From an uncultured Desulfovibrio sp. (GTDB lineage: Bacteria > Desulfobacterota > Desulfovibrionia > Desulfovibrionales > Desulfovibrionaceae): DNA of 7,678 bases. A program made the translations under genes and the position numbers. Each line of letters starts with the position of its first letter. The stretch's first letter is position 1. Location: NCBI GenBank assembly GCA_900550745.1, contig URTO01000084.1, positions 1 through 7,678 on the forward strand. Direction: 5' to 3'. Below are positions 5,761 through 7,678 of this stretch, one piece after another. Under the pieces are notes generated by a model. It worked only from the letters and a program-made list of their open reading frames with translations. It was not told where the DNA came from and ran no database searches.

Positions 5761-7137
5761 ATGCGTATTGTTGTCGTAGGACTGATGGTGCTTGGCTTGG
5801 CGGGGTGCTCGTTCGCGCCGGACTACCAGCGCCCCCAAATGGAATTGCCGCAGGCGTGGAAAGATGCCGGGCAGGGGGAACAGCTTGACGAACAGTGGTG
5901 GAAGCGCTTCGACGATTCCACGCTGAACGCGCTGGTTCAGGAGGCGCTGGCCGCCAACCGCGACATCGCGGCGGCCGTGGCGCGGGTCGATTACGCGCGG
6001 GCGCAGCTTGGCGTGGCGCGTGCGGAACTGCTTCCGCTTTTGAGCGGGCAGGCGCAGGGGACACAGACCTGGGTGGACAACACCAAGATCACGAACGGCT
6101 CGACGTCGCCGTTCTCGGCGGGGTTCGGGGCGACGTGGGAAATCGATCTCTGGGGCAAGCTCCGCAACGCCAAGGAAGCCGCCATGTATCAGGTGCTCGG
6201 AACCGAGGCGGCGCAGCGCGGCATGAGGCTCTCCATCGCGGCGCAGGCCAGCAACGCCTATTTCCTGCTGCGGAGTCTTGATCTCCAGCTCTCGACCGCC
6301 GAGCGGACGGTCAAGACGCGTACGGATGCGCTCAGGATCTATACGGCCCGCTATGAACAGGGCCTCATCAGTGAACTGGATTTGAGCCGCGCCAAGACGG
6401 AGGTGGAAACCGCCAAGACCGCCCTCTACCAGACGCGCATTTCCCGCGATGCGGCGGAAAGCTCCCTGGAAGCCCTGCTCGGACGCTCGCCCAAGGAGAT
6501 CATGGAAGGCACCGTGCAGCGCGGCATGACGCTGGAATCCATCCCCACGCCTCCGGTCATCCCGGCGGGCGTGCCTTCCGATCTGCTGGAGCGCCGCCCG
6601 GACATCCAGCAGGCGGAAATGGCCGTCAAGAGCGCCAACGCCAACATCGGCGTCGCCAAGGCCGCATGGTTCCCGTCCATTTCGCTGACCGGCCTCTTCG
6701 GGGTGGTCAGCCCCGAACTGCATACCCTGATGAGCAACCCGCTCCAGACGTGGAGCTACGGCGGGGCGGCTTCCGTGCCGCTGCTTGATTTCGGGCGCGT
6801 GAAGTACGGCGTCGAGGCTGCCGAGGCCAAGCAGCGCGAATCGTTGGCGACCTATGAAAAGACCGTTCAGGGCGCCTTCAAGGAAATGCGCGACGCCCTG
6901 ACCCGCCAGCAGGAGATGAGCAACGTCGTCGCCTCGCTGGAACGCATGGTCAAGGAATTGCGGCTTTCCGTGGAGCTGGCGAATACGCGCTACGACAACG
7001 GCTATTCCTCGTATCTGGAAGTGCTGGACGCGGAACGATCGCTGTTCGACAGCGAAATGCAGCTCGCCGCCGCGCGCAGCGAACGCCTGTCGTCCATCGT
7101 CAATGTCTGCCTCGCGCTTGGGGGCGGCTGGAAGTAG
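5761..7137 (+). CDS. Outer-membrane efflux channel lipoprotein (NodT/OprM family)
   Basis: This 458-aa protein forms the trimeric outer-membrane exit duct for the adjacent adaptor and transporter. The start at 5761 is chosen over in-frame upstream codons because it follows a strong ribosome-binding site and begins a compact lipoprotein signal (MRIVVVGLMVLGLAGC, Cys16). The mature start SFAPDYQRP is the classic NodT-family opening. Then come WWKRFDD (46-52), the first efflux repeat with WEIDLWGKLRNA (126-137), a coiled-coil stretch (about 175-240), a second repeat opening with SDLLERRPDIQQAE (273-286), and the matching beta-strand segment SYGGAASVPLLDFGRVK (332-348), followed by a long helical C-terminal part. 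Length is typical of OprM relatives. It is separated from the transporter gene by 277 bp with its own leader structures, so it may be expressed partly independently. No truncation or frameshift is seen. Confidence 0.96.
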   Translation: MRIVVVGLMVLGLAGCSFAPDYQRPQMELPQAWKDAGQGEQLDEQWWKRFDDSTLNALVQEALAANRDIAAAVARVDYARAQLGVARAELLPLLSGQAQGTQTWVDNTKITNGSTSPFSAGFGATWEIDLWGKLRNAKEAAMYQVLGTEAAQRGMRLSIAAQASNAYFLLRSLDLQLSTAERTVKTRTDALRIYTARYEQGLISELDLSRAKTEVETAKTALYQTRISRDAAESSLEALLGRSPKEIMEGTVQRGMTLESIPTPPVIPAGVPSDLLERRPDIQQAEMAVKSANANIGVAKAAWFPSISLTGLFGVVSPELHTLMSNPLQTWSYGGAASVPLLDFGRVKYGVEAAEAKQRESLATYEKTVQGAFKEMRDALTRQQEMSNVVASLERMVKELRLSVELANTRYDNGYSSYLEVLDAERSLFDSEMQLAAARSERLSSIVNVCLALGGGWK

Positions 7138-7157
7138 CCTGAAAAGGGCGCTGCCGT

Positions 7158-7188
7158 GGAAGGGCCGCTCTCCGGGGAGGCCCTTTCC
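7158..7188 (+). terminator. Hairpin after the channel gene, possible terminator
   Basis: GGAAGGGCC (7158-7166) pairs with GGCCCTTTCC (7179-7188) with one bulged T, around a GC-rich loop, 20 nt after the channel stop. There is no following T-run, so it is a weak intrinsic terminator at best. It may act as a 3' end stabiliser. Confidence 0.35.
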
Positions 7189-7285
7189 GTCCCCCGGCGT
7201 GGTGCCGAAGGCGGCAGGCCGCATGCCGGTTCGCTGGCGACGCTGGCTTTTGATGCCGATATGCCGAGGGCGGCGGGCTTGTACG

Positions 7286-7315
7286 CCGGGCGGGGCCTTT
7301 TCCCCGGTATTTTTC
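7286..7315 (+). terminator. Second terminator-like hairpin
   Basis: CGGGG (7291-7295) pairs with CCCCG (7302-7306) across a CCTTTT loop. An alternative CCGGG (7286-7290) can pair with CCCGG (7303-7307). Either is followed by GTATTTTTC or TATTTTTC, a fair T-tract. It lies about 150 nt past the channel stop and could be the true end of the pump transcript. Confidence 0.4.
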
Positions 7316-7383
7316 TTGGCTGTGTCATGGAAAAGGTTGATGCTTTTTTCCTTGAAGTTCCACAGGGATAACCGATAAAATGC

Positions 7384-7463
7384 CTTAGCCCTGTATTCCG
7401 CCAAGAGGAAAACCGGAGAAAAAGGCCGTATTTTCACCGTACTGTGGAAATGAAACAACCACA
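7384..7463 (+). repeat. Left arm of an ~80-bp inverted repeat
   Basis: This 80-base arm is matched by the reverse complement of 7598-7678 with five mismatches and one 1-nt indel in a T-run, and the first 42 bases (7384-7425) are identical. It sits in AT-rich sequence downstream of the pump, with no coding frame conserved between copies. Similarity to the degenerate copy at 7484-7580 starts about 30 bases further left, near 7354, suggesting the full unit is longer than the arm seen here. Confidence 0.9.
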
Positions 7464-7483
7464 AACTATAACAAAGCCTTTTT

Positions 7484-7580
7484 TAAATTCCAAAGGAATA
7501 ACGAATAAAACGCCCCAATCATGGAGCCATCAGCGGAAAAATTGGAGAAAAAGGCTCTATTTTCAGCATAATGCAAAAAT
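7484..7580 (+). repeat. Degenerate direct copy of the repeat unit
   Basis: Offset by about 130 bases, this segment matches 7354-7451. The first 31 bases agree at 24 positions, the block GGAGAAAAAGGC (7544-7555) is identical to 7415-7426, and the next 25 bases agree at 17. The middle part is poorly conserved. It looks like an older diverged member of the same family, in direct orientation to the left arm. Confidence 0.6.
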
Positions 7581-7583
7581 AAG

Positions 7584-7596
7584 GCTCTGCTAGAGC
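7584..7596. repeat. Short palindrome between repeat copies
   Basis: GCTCT-GCT-AGAGC is a perfect 5-bp inverted repeat with a 3-nt loop, lying directly before the right arm. It may be a minor hairpin or a junction feature. Confidence 0.35.
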
Positions 7597-7597
7597 A

Positions 7598-7678
7598 TGT
7601 AGTTGTTTCATCTCCACAGTGCGGTGAAAAATACAACCTTTTTCTCCGGTTTTCCTCTTGGCGGAATACAGGGCTAAG
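7598..7678 (-). repeat. Right arm of the inverted repeat, reaching the window edge
   Basis: This is the reverse-complement partner of 7384-7463. The match is perfect over 7637-7678 and still perfect at the last base, so the repeat probably continues beyond the window. A transcript through both arms would fold into a long imperfect stem with a loop of about 134 nt. Confidence 0.9.

Noticed and set aside
1104..7137. A new kind of transport system
   Set aside because: All three proteins match the standard adaptor, transporter and channel architecture, with intact proton-relay residues and the normal adaptor tip motif. Nothing marks the pump itself as novel.
7156..7371. 71-codon + strand open frame after the channel gene
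   Set aside because: It has no ribosome-binding site, overlaps two terminator-like hairpins, and its product shows no domain or membrane pattern I recognise.
5452..7464. 670-codon - strand open frame opposite the channel gene
   Set aside because: This is another high-GC antisense shadow. The + strand encodes a full NodT/OprM-type protein with all motifs.
7354..7678. CRISPR array or retron-like element
   Set aside because: The copies are not regularly spaced short identical repeats, one is inverted and one is strongly diverged. No cas gene, reverse transcriptase or recombinase is in the window.

Overview
The window is a GC-rich bacterial chromosome segment dominated by a complete tripartite RND multidrug efflux locus on the + strand: a lipoprotein periplasmic adaptor (1104-2306), an HAE1-type inner-membrane RND transporter (2316-5483) and a NodT/OprM-type outer-membrane channel lipoprotein (5761-7137). 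All three carry their family hallmarks and are full length, so the pump looks functional. The gene style, strong G/C third positions and GC-rich intergenic hairpins would fit a Gram-negative such as a Desulfovibrionaceae member (Bilophila/Desulfovibrio-like). That assignment is an impression from style, not a demonstrated identity.

Left region (1-933, - strand): two membrane-protein genes are read leftward. The first is a 57-codon protein with two glycine-zipper transmembrane helices (760-933). It overlaps by 4 bp (ATGA) the start of a larger multi-helix protein resembling the DUF2628 family, which runs off the left edge. A long + strand open frame over the same bases is only an antisense shadow. 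In the last ~98 bases at the edge, a second minus-strand frame reads like a carboxypeptidase-regulatory-type domain, so the true end of the DUF2628-like gene is uncertain.

Divergent intergenic region (934-1103): this 170-bp spacer separates the leftward pair from the pump genes. It holds a perfect 15-bp palindrome typical of a TetR-family operator, plus a short direct and inverted repeat cluster between it and the adaptor start. No regulator gene is visible in the window.

Pump region (1104-7137): adaptor and transporter are 9 nt apart and surely co-transcribed. A 277-bp gap then separates the transporter from the outer-membrane channel. It contains a probable terminator or attenuator, a candidate promoter, a perfect 23-bp palindrome and further hairpins next to a strong ribosome-binding site, so channel expression may be partly uncoupled from the pump.

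Right region (7138-7678): 541 bp without a convincing gene. The first part is GC-rich with terminator-like hairpins. From about 7340 the composition turns AT-rich and holds a repeat family: an ~80-bp sequence at 7384-7463, its near-identical inverted copy at 7598-7678 (the first 42 bp are perfect and end exactly at the window edge), and a degenerate direct copy between them at about 7484-7580. This repeat is the least explained part of the window. Apart from it and the small leftward gene pair, the window is an ordinary efflux locus.
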